Shown: positions 29,666 through 40,668, counted from the stretch's first letter. The stretch is 64,000 nucleotides of DNA from Loktanella sp. (GCA_024635625.1 JAGXIQ010000057.1:1-64000); one strand, 5' to 3'. The notes: generated by a model from the sequence alone, not told the origin. Program-made: numbers and translations.

Positions 29666-30877
29666 ATGGCTAAAGACATGATTGGCATGGGCCCCGACCT
29701 TGGCCCCTTTGACTGGGCCGATGCCCTGCTGTTGGAAACCCAACTCACCGAAGACGAACGTATGCTGCGCGACGCCGCGCGCGATTTCGCACAAACTGTT
29801 TTGCAGCCACGCGTAACGCAAGCCTACCGGGACGAGGCATCGTCGCCAGAGTTGTTTCCGCTGATGGGCGAGGCCGGTTTGCTAGGCTGCACCATACCCG
29901 AGGAATACGGTGGCCTTGGCGCGTCTTACGTTACCTATGGTCTGATCGCGCGTGAGGTTGAGCGCGTCGATTCGGGCTATCGGTCGATGATGTCCGTGCA
30001 ATCCTCGCTCGTCATGTATCCGATCCACGCATATGGCTCGGAAGAGCAGCGTCGCAAATTTCTGCCCGGTTTGGTAAGCGGTCAGCTGATCGGTTGTTTT
30101 GGCCTAACCGAACCCGACGCGGGTTCTGATCCTGCTGGAATGAAAACCGTCGCCAAGAAAACCGCAGACGGTTACGTGCTGAACGGTTCGAAAATGTGGA
30201 TCTCGAACGCGCCCTTTGCTGACGTTTTCGTCGTCTGGGCAAAATCCGAAGAACATGGCGGCAAGATTCGCGGTTTCATCCTTGAAAAGGGGATGGAGGG
30301 TTTGAGCGCACCGAAGATTGGCGGCAAACTGTCTCTGCGCGCTTCGACCACTGGCGAGATCGTCATGAAGGATGTCGCTGTCGGCGAAGACGCGCTGCTG
30401 CCTGGCGTGCAGGGCCTGAAAGGTCCGTTTGGCTGTCTGAACCGTGCGCGCTTTGGTATCGCGTGGGGTACGATGGGCGCGGCAGAGTTCTGCTTTCACG
30501 CCGCACGCCAATACGGTCTGGACCGAAAGCAATTCGGCAAGCCACTGGCGCAAACGCAGTTGTATCAGAAGAAATTGGCCGACATGCAGACAGAGATCAC
30601 GTTGGGCTTGCAGGCTGCGTTGCAGGTCGGGCGCCTTATGGATAATGGGCAGGCCGCGCCAGAAATGATCAGCCTGATCAAGCGTAATAACTGTGGTAAG
30701 GCGCTGGAAATCGCGCGCCATAGCCGCGATATGCATGGCGGCAACGGGATTTCCGATGAATTCCACATCATGCGCCACATGATCAACCTTGAGACCGTGA
30801 ATACCTACGAGGGGACGCATGACGTGCACGCCCTGATCCTTGGCCGTGCGATCACGGGTCTGCAGGCATTTTTTTAA
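29666..30877 (+). CDS. gcdH: Glutaryl-CoA dehydrogenase-like acyl-CoA dehydrogenase
   Basis: GcdH-like features ([67 protein letters not shown]). Confidence 0.85.
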   Translation: MAKDMIGMGPDLGPFDWADALLLETQLTEDERMLRDAARDFAQTVLQPRVTQAYRDEASSPELFPLMGEAGLLGCTIPEEYGGLGASYVTYGLIAREVERVDSGYRSMMSVQSSLVMYPIHAYGSEEQRRKFLPGLVSGQLIGCFGLTEPDAGSDPAGMKTVAKKTADGYVLNGSKMWISNAPFADVFVVWAKSEEHGGKIRGFILEKGMEGLSAPKIGGKLSLRASTTGEIVMKDVAVGEDALLPGVQGLKGPFGCLNRARFGIAWGTMGAAEFCFHAARQYGLDRKQFGKPLAQTQLYQKKLADMQTEITLGLQAALQVGRLMDNGQAAPEMISLIKRNNCGKALEIARHSRDMHGGNGISDEFHIMRHMINLETVNTYEGTHDVHALILGRAITGLQAFF

Positions 30878-30890
30878 GTCTAACTGCGCC

Positions 30891-30922
30891 GCTGTCCGGA
30901 TGCCTTGACGCTTCCGGACAGC
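30891..30922 (+). terminator. Stem-loop between gcdH and rplO (10-bp stem)
   Basis: GCTGTCCGGA (30891-30900) pairs with TCCGGACAGC (30913-30922). Confidence 0.55.
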
Positions 30923-31030
30923 AAAGCTATACGCCGCCAGTCGGATGCCCTTTGGGCCCGACTCGTATGTAATGCCGTGTGCCTCGTTCCCGTCGCTGGG
31001 TGGGGTCCTCCGGCCAAAGGAGAAGCGACA

Positions 31031-31522
31031 ATGTTTAAGCTGAATGAACTGTCCGACAACGAAGGCGCAACCCACCGCCGCAAGCGCGTTGGTCGTGGCC
31101 CGGGTTCGGGCAAAGGTAAGACCGGTGGTCGTGGTATCAAAGGTCAGAAGTCCCGTTCTGGCGTCGCGATCAAGGGCTACGAAGGCGGCCAGATGCCGTT
31201 GTACCAGCGTCTTCCAAAGCGCGGTTTCAACAACATCAATGCCAAGACATATTCGGTCGTGAACCTGGGCCTGATCCAGAAGTTCATTGACGCGGGTAAA
31301 ATCGACGCCAAGGCAGAGCTGAACGAAGACGCGCTGATCGCGTCCGGTTTGATCCGTCGCCTGAAGGACGGTATCCGCGTTCTGGCGAAGGGTGAAATCA
31401 CATCTGCCATCACTCTGAAGGTGCACGGCGCATCTAAAGGCGCGATCGAGGCCATCGAAAAGGCTGGCGGTTCCGTCACTGTGACCGCAAAGCCCAAGGC
31501 TGGCGCAACCGAGGCGGCCTGA
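31031..31522 (+). CDS. rplO: 50S ribosomal protein L15
   Basis: [44 protein letters not shown]. Confidence 0.97.
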   Translation: MFKLNELSDNEGATHRRKRVGRGPGSGKGKTGGRGIKGQKSRSGVAIKGYEGGQMPLYQRLPKRGFNNINAKTYSVVNLGLIQKFIDAGKIDAKAELNEDALIASGLIRRLKDGIRVLAKGEITSAITLKVHGASKGAIEAIEKAGGSVTVTAKPKAGATEAA

Positions 31523-31571
31523 TCGCTTGCGGGCGACGCCACTGTCGCCTAAGTAGGGTCTGAGTTTTCCC

Positions 31572-31609
31572 AAACGCCGCCATCGGGATACCCGCTTGGC
31601 GGCGTTTTT
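31572..31609 (+). terminator. Rho-independent-like terminator between rplO and secY
   Basis: AAACGCCGCC (31572-31581) pairs perfectly with GGCGGCGTTT (31598-31607), followed by T residues. Confidence 0.8.
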
Positions 31610-31627
31610 CATATAAAAGAGACTTGC

Positions 31628-32989
31628 ATGGCATCCGCTGCAGAACAAATGGCCGCCAACATGAGCTGGGGCGCCTTCGGCAAGGCGACAGAGCTGCGCA
31701 GCCGTATCCTTTTCACCATTGGCATGCTGATGGTGTACCGACTTGGTACCTACATTCCCGTCCCGGGCATCGACGGCATTCAGCTGCGTGCCTTTATGGA
31801 TGACGCGGCTGCGGGCATCGGCGGTATCCTGTCGATGTTCACCGGTGGCGCGTTGTCACGGATGGGTATCTTTGCCCTTGGCATCATGCCCTACATTTCT
31901 GCATCCATTATTGTGCAGTTGCTTGGGTCCATGTGGGAGCCGCTGAAGAACCTCAAGAAAGAGGGCGAGCAGGGCCGTCGTAAGATGAACCAATATACTC
32001 GCTATGGCACGGTTCTGCTGGCCACAGCGCAGGCTTATGGTCTTGCAAAGTCGCTGGAGGCTGGCGGTCTTGCGTCCGACCCGGGCCTGTTCTTCACCGC
32101 AGCCTGCGTCATCACGATTGTCGGTGGTACCATGTTCCTGATGTGGGTGGGTGAGCAGATCACCAGCCGCGGCATTGGCAACGGCATTTCACTCATCATC
32201 TTCGTCGGCATCATTGCCGAGGTTCCGGCCGCTTTGGCCCGCTTCCTTAGCCAAGGTCGGTCCGGCGCCATCAGCCCCTTCGTGATCGTTGGCGTTATAT
32301 TGATGGTGATCGCGATCCTGGCCTTCGTGGTGTTCATGGAGCGCAGCCTGCGCAAGATCCATATCCAGTATCCGCGCCAACAGCGTGGAATGAAGGTCTA
32401 TGACGCGTCCTCTAGCCACTTGCCGATTAAGGTGAACCCGGCTGGCGTGATCCCGGCGATTTTCGCAAGTGCGTTATTGTTGCTGCCGACGACCATCAGC
32501 ACCTTCTCTGGTGGATCCAGCAATGTATTCATGTCGACGCTGCTGGCCTATTTCGGACCCGGACAACCGCTTTATCTGTTGTTCTTCACGATCATGATCG
32601 TCTTCTTCACATATTTCTATACGCGTGAAGTCGCCTTCAAAACCGATGAAGTTGCGGAAAACCTCAAAAACCAAAACGGATTTGTTCCTGGCATCCGTCC
32701 TGGCAAGAAAACAGCGGAATACCTTGATTACGTTGTGAACCGTATTCTGGTCCTTGGCTCTGGTTATTTGGCGCTGGTGGCGCTGCTACCAGAGATCATT
32801 CGCAGCCAATTCGCGGTGCCCTTCTACTTTGGTGGTACTTCGGTTCTGATCATCGTGTCTGTAGGGATGGATACGATCCAACAAATCCAGTCGCACCTGC
32901 TGGCGCACCAGTATGAGGGACTGATCGAAAAATCGCAGCTGCGCGGAAAGCGCGGGGCATCTAAGCGGAGGGGACCGGCGCGTCGATGA
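31628..32989 (+). CDS. secY: Preprotein translocase subunit SecY
   Basis: SecY sequence ([51 protein letters not shown]). Confidence 0.97.
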   Translation: MASAAEQMAANMSWGAFGKATELRSRILFTIGMLMVYRLGTYIPVPGIDGIQLRAFMDDAAAGIGGILSMFTGGALSRMGIFALGIMPYISASIIVQLLGSMWEPLKNLKKEGEQGRRKMNQYTRYGTVLLATAQAYGLAKSLEAGGLASDPGLFFTAACVITIVGGTMFLMWVGEQITSRGIGNGISLIIFVGIIAEVPAALARFLSQGRSGAISPFVIVGVILMVIAILAFVVFMERSLRKIHIQYPRQQRGMKVYDASSSHLPIKVNPAGVIPAIFASALLLLPTTISTFSGGSSNVFMSTLLAYFGPGQPLYLLFFTIMIVFFTYFYTREVAFKTDEVAENLKNQNGFVPGIRPGKKTAEYLDYVVNRILVLGSGYLALVALLPEIIRSQFAVPFYFGGTSVLIIVSVGMDTIQQIQSHLLAHQYEGLIEKSQLRGKRGASKRRGPARR

Positions 32990-33633
32990 ATATAATCCTA
33001 TTGGGACCGCCGGGAGCGGGCAAAGGAACGCAGGCACGCCGTCTGGCCGAAGAGCGCAACATGGTGCAGTTGTCTACGGGTGACATGCTGCGTGCTGCGC
33101 GGACATCTGGCACGGACATGGGTAAGCGCGTTGCGGACGTTATGGACCGGGGCGACCTCGTTACGGATGAGATCGTTATTGGTCTGATCAGAGAGCAGTT
33201 GACCTACGACGAACCCGCAGGCGGCTATATTTTTGACGGCTTTCCCCGGACGCTGGCTCAGGCTGATGCCCTTGGCAATCTTCTGACCGAGCTGGGCGAG
33301 GGTCTGGACAGTGTGATCGAGATGAAGGTCGACGATGAGGCGCTTGTTGCGCGCATCACGGCGCGGTCGACCTGCTCTAACTGCGGCGAGGTCTATAACG
33401 ACCAGATCAAACCGATCCCGGCAGATGGCGTTTGCACAAATTGCGGTGAAAAGGCGGAATTTACCCGGCGTGCCGACGATAATGCAGATGCCCTGACGAC
33501 TCGACTGATGGCATACTACAAGCAGACCAGCCCGCTGATTGGCTATTATTATGCCCGCGGTGATCTGACTACTGTAGACGGCCTTGCCAGTATGGATGAC
33601 GTTGCTGGGGCAATCAAAGCAGCCTTGGCTTGA
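32986..33633 (+). CDS. adk: Adenylate kinase
   Basis: [17 protein letters not shown]; zinc-lid [15 protein letters not shown]. Confidence 0.97.
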   Translation: MNIILLGPPGAGKGTQARRLAEERNMVQLSTGDMLRAARTSGTDMGKRVADVMDRGDLVTDEIVIGLIREQLTYDEPAGGYIFDGFPRTLAQADALGNLLTELGEGLDSVIEMKVDDEALVARITARSTCSNCGEVYNDQIKPIPADGVCTNCGEKAEFTRRADDNADALTTRLMAYYKQTSPLIGYYYARGDLTTVDGLASMDDVAGAIKAALA

Positions 33634-33834
33634 CGTTACCGGGATTGGGGGTTGACCCCCGACCGGCACGCCACTAGATACCCCCATCCCGCAAGGGAAT
33701 CACTTGCCGTGACCGGGTCGCACCCAATGGTTACGGAATACCTCATATGACATGGGCCCGCCGTACGACGGTCGGGCCTGCGTTGTGAAAAAAGGGTCTG
33801 GTATCACGGACCCGCAACGAAAAGGAAAGCTCAC

Positions 33835-34203
33835 GTGGCACGTATTGCCGGCGTTAACATCCCGACTGCAAAGCGGGTTCCAATCGCCCTGACCTACATT
33901 GCCGGAATCGGCAACACCACCGCCGCACAGATCTGCGAAGCAACGGGTATCGACGTTACCCGCCGCGTCAACGAACTGTCTGACGCCGAAGTGTTGAAGA
34001 TCCGCGAATATATTGACGAGTTCGTCACCGTTGAAGGTGACCTGCGTCGCGAGACACAGATGAACATCAAGCGTCTGATGGACCTTGGCTGCTACCGCGG
34101 CCTGCGTCATCGTCGTGGTCTGCCCGTTCGCGGTCAGCGCACGCACACCAACGCACGCACACGCAAGGGCCCTGCAAAGGCCATTGCTGGCAAGAAGAAA
34201 TAA
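33835..34203 (+). CDS. rpsM: 30S ribosomal protein S13
   Basis: GTG start; [51 protein letters not shown]. Confidence 0.97.
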   Translation: MARIAGVNIPTAKRVPIALTYIAGIGNTTAAQICEATGIDVTRRVNELSDAEVLKIREYIDEFVTVEGDLRRETQMNIKRLMDLGCYRGLRHRRGLPVRGQRTHTNARTRKGPAKAIAGKKK

Positions 34204-34215
34204 GGAGTCCCCGTC

Positions 34216-34608
34216 ATGGCACGAGATACCCGCCGGACCGGCAAGAAAAAGGTCTCCAAGAACATCGCAGCTGGTGTTGCGCATGTTAACTCTTCTTTCA
34301 ACAACACCAAGATCCTGATCTCGGATGTGCAAGGCAACGCAATTGCATGGTCTTCCGCAGGTACCATGGGCTTCAAGGGGTCGCGCAAGTCGACTCCTTA
34401 CGCTGCCCAGATGGCCGCTGAGGATGTGGGCAAGAAAGCCCAGGAACACGGCGTGAAAACGCTGGAAGTCGAAGTGCAGGGCCCCGGTTCGGGTCGTGAA
34501 TCAGCGCTCCGTGCGCTGGCTGCCGCCGGTTTCAACATCACTTCGATCCGTGATGTGACCCCGATGGCCCACAACGGCTGCCGCCCGCCAAAGCGACGCC
34601 GGGTCTGA
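34216..34608 (+). CDS. rpsK: 30S ribosomal protein S11
   Basis: [46 protein letters not shown]. Confidence 0.97.
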   Translation: MARDTRRTGKKKVSKNIAAGVAHVNSSFNNTKILISDVQGNAIAWSSAGTMGFKGSRKSTPYAAQMAAEDVGKKAQEHGVKTLEVEVQGPGSGRESALRALAAAGFNITSIRDVTPMAHNGCRPPKRRRV

Positions 34609-34623
34609 GTTTACCATTCAATG

Positions 34624-34655
34624 TTTGGGGCCGTGCAATTGCGCGCGGCCCCAAA
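34624..34655 (+). promoter_or_regulatory. Intercistronic stem-loop rpsK/rpoA
   Basis: TTTGGGGCCG (34624-34633) pairs with CGGCCCCAAA (34646-34655). Confidence 0.65.
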
Positions 34656-34721
34656 CTGCCGTTTTGAAACCTCGAGCGTCGGCCTTTTTGGACATGAAGG
34701 CGGACAAGGATGGAGGGACAT

Positions 34722-35738
34722 ATGATCCACAAAAATTGGGCTGAGCTGATCAAGCCGACACAGCTGGACGTCAAGGTCGGCAACGACCCGCAGCGTCAGG
34801 CGACCCTGATCGCCGAACCGCTAGAGCGTGGCTTTGGCCTGACGCTTGGCAACGCGCTGCGCCGCATTTTGATGTCGTCGCTGCAGGGTGCCGCCATTAC
34901 TGCCGTGCAGATCGACAACGTACTGCACGAGTTCTCCTCCGTCTCTGGCGTTCGTGAAGATGTTACTGACATCGTCCTGAACCTTAAGGGTGTTGCTATC
35001 CGTATGGACGTCGAAGGCCCGAAGCGCCTGAGCGTTCAGGCAAAGGGTCCGGGCATCGTCACCGCTGGCGATATCTCGGAAACCGCAGGGATCGAGGTTC
35101 TGAATAAGGACCACGTCATCTGTCACCTTGATGACGGCGCCGATCTTTACATGGAACTGACCGTCAACACCGGTAAGGGCTATGTCGCCGCTGACAAGAA
35201 TAAGCCCGAGGATGCCCCGATTGGCATGATCGCAATCGATGCGATCTATTCCCCGGTCAAGAAGGTCAGCTATGACGTTCAGCCGACCCGTGAAGGTCAG
35301 GTTCTGGACTATGACAAGCTGACCATGAAGATCGAAACCGACGGTTCGCTAACTCCGGACGATGCTGTGGCTTATGCTGCACGCATCCTTCAGGACCAGC
35401 TGCAGATCTTCGTCAACTTTGACGAGCCGGAATCGGCGTCCGCCGGTGGCGATGACGACGGGCTGGAATTCAACCCGCTGCTGCTTAAGAAAGTGGACGA
35501 GTTGGAATTGTCTGTCCGTTCGGCGAACTGCCTGAAGAACGACAACATCGTCTATATCGGCGATCTGATCCAGAAGACCGAAGCAGAGATGCTGCGCACC
35601 CCGAACTTCGGCCGCAAGTCCTTGAACGAGATCAAGGAAGTGTTGTCGGGCATGGGTCTCCACCTAGGCATGGACGTCGAGGACTGGCCGCCAGACAACA
35701 TCGAAGACCTGGCCAAGAAGTTCGAAGACCAGTTCTAA
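34722..35738 (+). CDS. rpoA: DNA-directed RNA polymerase subunit alpha
   Basis: Canonical alpha-NTD ([31 protein letters not shown]) and alpha-CTD ([18 protein letters not shown]). Confidence 0.97.
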   Translation: MIHKNWAELIKPTQLDVKVGNDPQRQATLIAEPLERGFGLTLGNALRRILMSSLQGAAITAVQIDNVLHEFSSVSGVREDVTDIVLNLKGVAIRMDVEGPKRLSVQAKGPGIVTAGDISETAGIEVLNKDHVICHLDDGADLYMELTVNTGKGYVAADKNKPEDAPIGMIAIDAIYSPVKKVSYDVQPTREGQVLDYDKLTMKIETDGSLTPDDAVAYAARILQDQLQIFVNFDEPESASAGGDDDGLEFNPLLLKKVDELELSVRSANCLKNDNIVYIGDLIQKTEAEMLRTPNFGRKSLNEIKEVLSGMGLHLGMDVEDWPPDNIEDLAKKFEDQF

Positions 35739-35744
35739 GAGATA

Positions 35745-35771
35745 CGGCGGCGGACCACCAGTTCGCCGCCG
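35745..35771 (+). promoter_or_regulatory. Intercistronic stem-loop rpoA/rplQ
   Basis: CGGCGGCG (35745-35752) pairs with CGCCGCCG (35764-35771). Confidence 0.6.
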
Positions 35772-35873
35772 AAAATGCCCGCATTTGGCGGGGAATATCC
35801 GGGCAATGCTGCCCCAATAATGCGGCTGACACGCATCAGACCGCTGCACAAAGTATAATTAGGAGATGACCAA

Positions 35874-36290
35874 ATGCGTCACGCAAGCGGCTACCGCAAA
35901 CTGAACCGGACCCACGAACACCGTAAAGCGATGTTCGCCAACATGGCTGGTTCGCTGATCGAGCACGAGCAGATCAAAACAACGCTGCCGAAGGCCAAAG
36001 AACTGAAGCGTATCATCGACAAGCTGATAACGCTGGGCAAGCGCGGCGACCTGCACGCCCGTCGTCAGGCCAATGCGCAGCTGAAGCAAGAAATTCACAC
36101 AGCGAAGCTGTTCGATATCCTCGGCCCGCGCTACGCCGAGCGTCAGGGCGGCTATTGCCGTGTGCTGAAGGCTGGCTTCCGCTACGGCGACATGGCACCG
36201 ATGGCAATCATCGAACTGGTCGACCGCGACCGTGATGCCAAGGGTGCGTCCGATAAAGCCCGTCTGATCGAGATCGACGAAGAAGCGTAA
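35874..36290 (+). CDS. rplQ: 50S ribosomal protein L17
   Basis: [45 protein letters not shown]. Confidence 0.97.
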   Translation: MRHASGYRKLNRTHEHRKAMFANMAGSLIEHEQIKTTLPKAKELKRIIDKLITLGKRGDLHARRQANAQLKQEIHTAKLFDILGPRYAERQGGYCRVLKAGFRYGDMAPMAIIELVDRDRDAKGASDKARLIEIDEEA

Positions 36291-36314
36291 GCCTTTTTCT
36301 CAGACAGAACTGAG

Positions 36315-36343
36315 GGGCTCGATCATCTGATCGGGCCCTTTTT
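36315..36343 (+). terminator. Rho-independent terminator after rplQ
   Basis: GGGCTCGATCA-tc-TGATCGGGCCC (one G-U) followed by TTTTT. Confidence 0.88.
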
Positions 36344-36506
36344 ATTTGTGCATCCCACGCAACGGGCATTCCGCCATTCGCGCCCACCCGCTCAAATCTA
36401 AAGCCCACGTCGAATTGCGCTTTACCCTCTGGATAAACTGGCCCGTTGTGATGAGACGCACCAGCGAAGGCTTTCAAACGCGGCGGCGGGTGCTTAGATA
36501 AACCGC

Positions 36507-37826
36507 ATGGCCGATCTTTTTGACAGTTCCGCACCTTCCGTTCCGACCCTCGGGCCGCGCCCGTTGGCGGACCGCTTGCGTCCGCAGACGCTTGCGCAGG
36601 TCATCGGGCAGGAACAGGTGTTGGGTCCGGACGCGCCTTTGGGCGCGATGCTTGCGTCCGGGTCTTTATCCTCGCTCGTTTTGTGGGGGCCGCCTGGGGT
36701 GGGCAAGACTACGATTGCGCGCCTGTTGGCCGATGAAACAAACCTTCATTTCATCCAGATCAGCGCGATCTTTACCGGCGTGCCAGAGTTGCGGAAGGTG
36801 TTCGAGGCGGCAAAGTTGCGCCGCCAGAACGGCAAGGGTACTTTGCTGTTTGTCGACGAGATCCATCGCTTTAACAAAGCACAGCAGGATGGCTTTCTGC
36901 CACACATGGAAGACGGGACAATTCTGCTTGTCGGGGCTACCACTGAAAACCCCAGTTTTGAATTGAACGCCGCGCTACTGTCCCGCGCACAGGTCCTGAT
37001 CCTGACTCGTTTGAATGACGCCGATCTAGAGCGACTTGTTCAGCGGGCCGAGAAAGAATTGGAACGGAAACTTCCCCTCGACTTTCAGGCGCGGGACCAG
37101 TTGATTAACATGGCCGATGGCGATGGTCGCAGTCTGTTGAATCTGATCGAACAGGTCGCTGCGTGGAAGACAGACAAGCCGCTGGGAACGGATGCACTGA
37201 CAAGTCGCCTGATGAAACGGGCAACGAAATACGACAAGTCAGGTGACGAGCATTACAATCTGATCTCTGCCCTGCATAAGTCGGTACGCGGGTCGGATCC
37301 TGATGCTGCGCTTTACTGGCTTGCACGGATGCTGACGGGCGGCGAAGACCCACGGTACCTTGCCCGACGCATCGTGCGAATGGCTATCGAGGATATTGGT
37401 CTAGCGGATCCGCAGGCGCAGCATATCTGCATTCAAGCATGGGAAACTTACGAGCGCCTTGGAAGCCCAGAGGGCGAACTGGCACTGGGGCAGGCGGTAA
37501 CATACCTTGCGCTCGCGCCAAAATCAAATGCAGGCTATGTCGCCTTCAAGGCGGCGATGGCTGCGGCAAAGCAGACCGGGTCTGAACCACCGCCACGTCA
37601 CATCCTGAACGCACCGACCAAGATGATGAAAGAACAGGGCTTTGGGACTGGATACGCCTATGACCACGACGCTGAAGACGGCTTTTCCGGGCAAAATTAT
37701 TTTCCGGATACTATGAAGCGTGGCATCTACTATTTACCGGTGGATCGCGGGTTTGAACGCGACCTGAAAAAGCGCCTCGACTTCTTTGCTAACCTGCGTG
37801 TGAAGCGCAAGGGGACCACGAATTGA
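36507..37826 (+). CDS. rarA: Replication-associated recombination protein A (RarA/MgsA AAA+ ATPase)
   Basis: RPQTLAQVIGQEQVLG, GPPGVGKTTIARLLA, FVDEIHRFNKAQQD. Confidence 0.95.
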   Translation: MADLFDSSAPSVPTLGPRPLADRLRPQTLAQVIGQEQVLGPDAPLGAMLASGSLSSLVLWGPPGVGKTTIARLLADETNLHFIQISAIFTGVPELRKVFEAAKLRRQNGKGTLLFVDEIHRFNKAQQDGFLPHMEDGTILLVGATTENPSFELNAALLSRAQVLILTRLNDADLERLVQRAEKELERKLPLDFQARDQLINMADGDGRSLLNLIEQVAAWKTDKPLGTDALTSRLMKRATKYDKSGDEHYNLISALHKSVRGSDPDAALYWLARMLTGGEDPRYLARRIVRMAIEDIGLADPQAQHICIQAWETYERLGSPEGELALGQAVTYLALAPKSNAGYVAFKAAMAAAKQTGSEPPPRHILNAPTKMMKEQGFGTGYAYDHDAEDGFSGQNYFPDTMKRGIYYLPVDRGFERDLKKRLDFFANLRVKRKGTTN

Positions 37827-37856
37827 CAAGCTGATCGGATCAAGCGACAGGGGGGC

Positions 37857-38231
37857 ATGATTTTGACCGGACTCACTGTGGCCCTTGGCGGGGCGATCGG
37901 CGCAACGCTGCGCTGGCTGACCGGTCAGCTGACCCTGCGCGTGATGGGGCAGGGCTTCCCATGGGGTACCTTGACCGTCAACCTTCTTGGGTCTTTTCTG
38001 ATGGGTGTAATCGTCGTGGCACTGGCAGAAAAAGGTGGCAATCGCGCGGCACCTTTCTTGATGACCGGGCTGCTTGGTGGTTTTACGACATTTTCGGCCT
38101 TTTCCCTTGATGCAGTCGCATTGATGGAACGCGGGCAACTGACTTTGGCGGCGGCTTATGTCGGCGGCAGCGTCTTCATCGGACTGGCGGCGCTGGTCCT
38201 TGGCATGACTTTGACACGGATGGTGATATGA
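37857..38231 (+). CDS. crcB: Fluoride efflux channel CrcB/FluC
   Basis: GGAIGATLRWL, GTLTVNLLGSFLMG, GLLGGFTTFSAFSLD. Confidence 0.95.
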   Translation: MILTGLTVALGGAIGATLRWLTGQLTLRVMGQGFPWGTLTVNLLGSFLMGVIVVALAEKGGNRAAPFLMTGLLGGFTTFSAFSLDAVALMERGQLTLAAAYVGGSVFIGLAALVLGMTLTRMVI

Positions 38232-39283
38232 GCGGTGGCGTGCAGACAAGGGTGATCGGCCCTGACGACGGCGACCAGCGGCTTGACCGCTACCTGCGGC
38301 GGCTGTTCCCGCATCTGACCCAAGGTCGGATCGAGAAGATGTGCCGTAAGGGTGATATCCGCGTCGATGGTGGCCGGGTGAAATCGAACACGCGTCTTGA
38401 TGTGGGCCAAAGCATCCGCATCCCGCCGCTACCGACAGAGGCGCAAGTCGACGCAGAGCGGAGCATGCTGAAGCAGGGTGTGACCAAGGCCGATGCGGCC
38501 TTGATCCAATCCTGCGTCATCTACCGTGATGACCATATGATCGTCATCAACAAACCTGCAGGTCTGGCAACCCAAGGTGGCACCAACACGACCCGCCACG
38601 TTGATGCGATGTCAGAGGCATTGATGTTCGGCTACGACGAGAAGCCGCGTCTTGTGCACCGTTTGGATAAGGACACGTCTGGGGTTTTGATTCTTGCCCG
38701 CACGCGTATGGCGGCCAAGCAATTGACCGAGAACATGAAGCACCACGCGACGCGCAAGATTTACTGGGCTGCTGTCGCTGGCGTGCCGCATCCGCGCGCA
38801 GCGACGATCAAATACGGACTGATCAAGGCCCCTGGGCACGGCAAGGGTGGCGAAAACGAAAAGATGCGCTGCGTCCATCCAAAAGAGGTCGACAAGACCG
38901 AAGGCGCCAAGCGGGCGACGACGGATTACGCCGTTTTGGATACTTTGGCGAAACGCGCCGCTTGGGTTGCATTGGTCCCGATCACGGGTCGGACGCACCA
39001 ATTGCGTGCGCACATGGCTGAAATCGGGCACCCGATTATTGGCGATGGTAAATATGGCGGGACCGACCAAGAAAACCTTGGCGACGGCTGGGGCGCAGGC
39101 ATGGGTGGCGACATCAGCCGCAAAATGCACCTGCATGCGCGTTCGTTGACGATTGAGCATCCTGAAACCGGGGCGATCCTGCATCTGACGGCCCCGCTGC
39201 CAGATCACATGCAGCGGACGTGGGACTTCGTCGGGTGGCAAGTCAGCCACGCGCCTGTTGATCCCTTTAACATGCCCGACTGA
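38228..39283 (+). CDS. RluA/RluC-family pseudouridine synthase
   Basis: S4-like N-terminus; catalytic motif LVHRLDKDTSGVLILART; GRTHQLRAHM. Confidence 0.93.
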   Translation: MSGGVQTRVIGPDDGDQRLDRYLRRLFPHLTQGRIEKMCRKGDIRVDGGRVKSNTRLDVGQSIRIPPLPTEAQVDAERSMLKQGVTKADAALIQSCVIYRDDHMIVINKPAGLATQGGTNTTRHVDAMSEALMFGYDEKPRLVHRLDKDTSGVLILARTRMAAKQLTENMKHHATRKIYWAAVAGVPHPRAATIKYGLIKAPGHGKGGENEKMRCVHPKEVDKTEGAKRATTDYAVLDTLAKRAAWVALVPITGRTHQLRAHMAEIGHPIIGDGKYGGTDQENLGDGWGAGMGGDISRKMHLHARSLTIEHPETGAILHLTAPLPDHMQRTWDFVGWQVSHAPVDPFNMPD

Positions 39284-39958
39284 ATGCCTGACCTACGGCT
39301 TGTGATCTTTGACGTCGACGGCACCCTTGTCGATAGTCAGGCCGAGATTGTCGGCGCGATGGCAGAAGCTTTTGCCGCCGAAGGCCTGACTGCGCCGTCG
39401 CGGGCAGCGATCCTGTCGATCGTCGGACTGTCGTTGCCGGAAACCTTTCGCGCGTTGTGCCCTGACCATGATCCCGCGAAGCAAACGCGCCTGACGGATC
39501 ATTATCGCGCGGCATTTCGCGATCACGCCACGGCCGATTTGCAGCGCAAAAGCCCGCTATTTCCCGGTGCCAAGGACGCGCTGCTGCGTCTGCAAATGCA
39601 GGATGCTACTTTGCTGGCTGTCGCGACGGGCAAATCAAAGCGCGGCCTTGACCGGCTGATCGATCAGCATGATTTGCACGGGCTTTTCGTCAGCTATCAG
39701 GTTTCTGACTTCCATCCTTCTAAGCCACACCCATCGATGGTGCTGACGTGCCTTGCCGATGCAGGTGTGACGCCCGGCCGCGCTGTCATGGTTGGCGATA
39801 CGACCTATGACATGGACATGGCCCGTGCGGCCGGTGTGGCGACCGTCGGTGTCAGTTGGGGCTATCACGCGCCGAATGCATTAGGCGCCGACCGCATCAT
39901 TGCAAACTTCGGCGCGCTGGATGCCGCCATTGACGACCTGATCGGAGAACCCGCATGA
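39284..39958 (+). CDS. HAD-superfamily hydrolase (phosphoglycolate phosphatase-like)
   Basis: LVIFDVDGTLVDSQ motif I; MVGDTTYDMDMARAAG motif IV. Confidence 0.92.
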   Translation: MPDLRLVIFDVDGTLVDSQAEIVGAMAEAFAAEGLTAPSRAAILSIVGLSLPETFRALCPDHDPAKQTRLTDHYRAAFRDHATADLQRKSPLFPGAKDALLRLQMQDATLLAVATGKSKRGLDRLIDQHDLHGLFVSYQVSDFHPSKPHPSMVLTCLADAGVTPGRAVMVGDTTYDMDMARAAGVATVGVSWGYHAPNALGADRIIANFGALDAAIDDLIGEPA

Positions 39959-40668
39959 ACGAATGGGCCCCCAAACGCTTTTGGACGAATGCAGACACTG
40001 TCGAACGCGACGGCGGCTATGCCGTTGATTTGGACGGTCGTGCCGTTAAGACACCCTATAAGCAGCCGCTGATCCTGCCGACACGTGTCATGGCCGAGGC
40101 GGTCGCTGCCGAATGGCAGGCGCAGATCGATAAGATCGATCCGACGACAATGCCTGTAACCCGTGCTGCAAATTCCGCCATCGACAAGGTCGCCCCGCAA
40201 CACCCCGAGGTTGTCGCAATGTTGGCCGCCTACGGCGAAAGCGATTTGATGTGCTATCGTGCAGCACAGCCTGAGGGGCTGGTGGCGTTGCAGGATGCTG
40301 CTTGGGACCCGTGGCTGGCGTGGTCCGCACAGGCGCTTGACGCACCGCTTCACGTGACGACCGGTGTTATGCCAATTGGACAACCGCAAGAATCGCTAAC
40401 TCGCCTGCATATCCGGGTGGCCGAATTCGATAATTTTAGTTTGACCGGATTCTATGATCTGGTCCAGCTGTCGGGCTCTCTGGTCCTCGCTTTTGCGGTG
40501 ACGTTGGGTAAGCTTGTGCCCGAAGAGGCTTGGCGCCTGAGCCGGATCGACGAGGACTATCAGGTTAGCCAATGGGGCGATGATGAAGAGGCTGCCGAAG
40601 TTGCAGCCCTTAAGCGTCAGGCATTCTTAGATGGCGCCACCTTTGTAGAGATGAGTCGCAGCATTTGA
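39955..40668 (+). CDS. ATP12 family F1-ATPase assembly chaperone
   Basis: ATP12 features (VDLDGRAVKTPYKQPLILPT, SDLMCYRAAQPEGL, LSGSLVLAFAV). Confidence 0.9.
   Translation: MNEWAPKRFWTNADTVERDGGYAVDLDGRAVKTPYKQPLILPTRVMAEAVAAEWQAQIDKIDPTTMPVTRAANSAIDKVAPQHPEVVAMLAAYGESDLMCYRAAQPEGLVALQDAAWDPWLAWSAQALDAPLHVTTGVMPIGQPQESLTRLHIRVAEFDNFSLTGFYDLVQLSGSLVLAFAVTLGKLVPEEAWRLSRIDEDYQVSQWGDDEEAAEVAALKRQAFLDGATFVEMSRSI

Noticed and set aside
30104-31648. 514-aa reverse-strand ORF across gcdH and rplO
   Set aside because: Fully antisense to two well-supported genes; codon-bias shadow with low-complexity, family-less translation.
33700-34449. 249-aa reverse-strand ORF over rpsM/rpsK
   Set aside because: Antisense to strongly conserved ribosomal protein genes; no recognisable domain.
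37827-37857. Fluoride riboswitch upstream of crcB
   Set aside because: Only about 30 nt separate rarA from crcB and no aptamer-like sequence is present.
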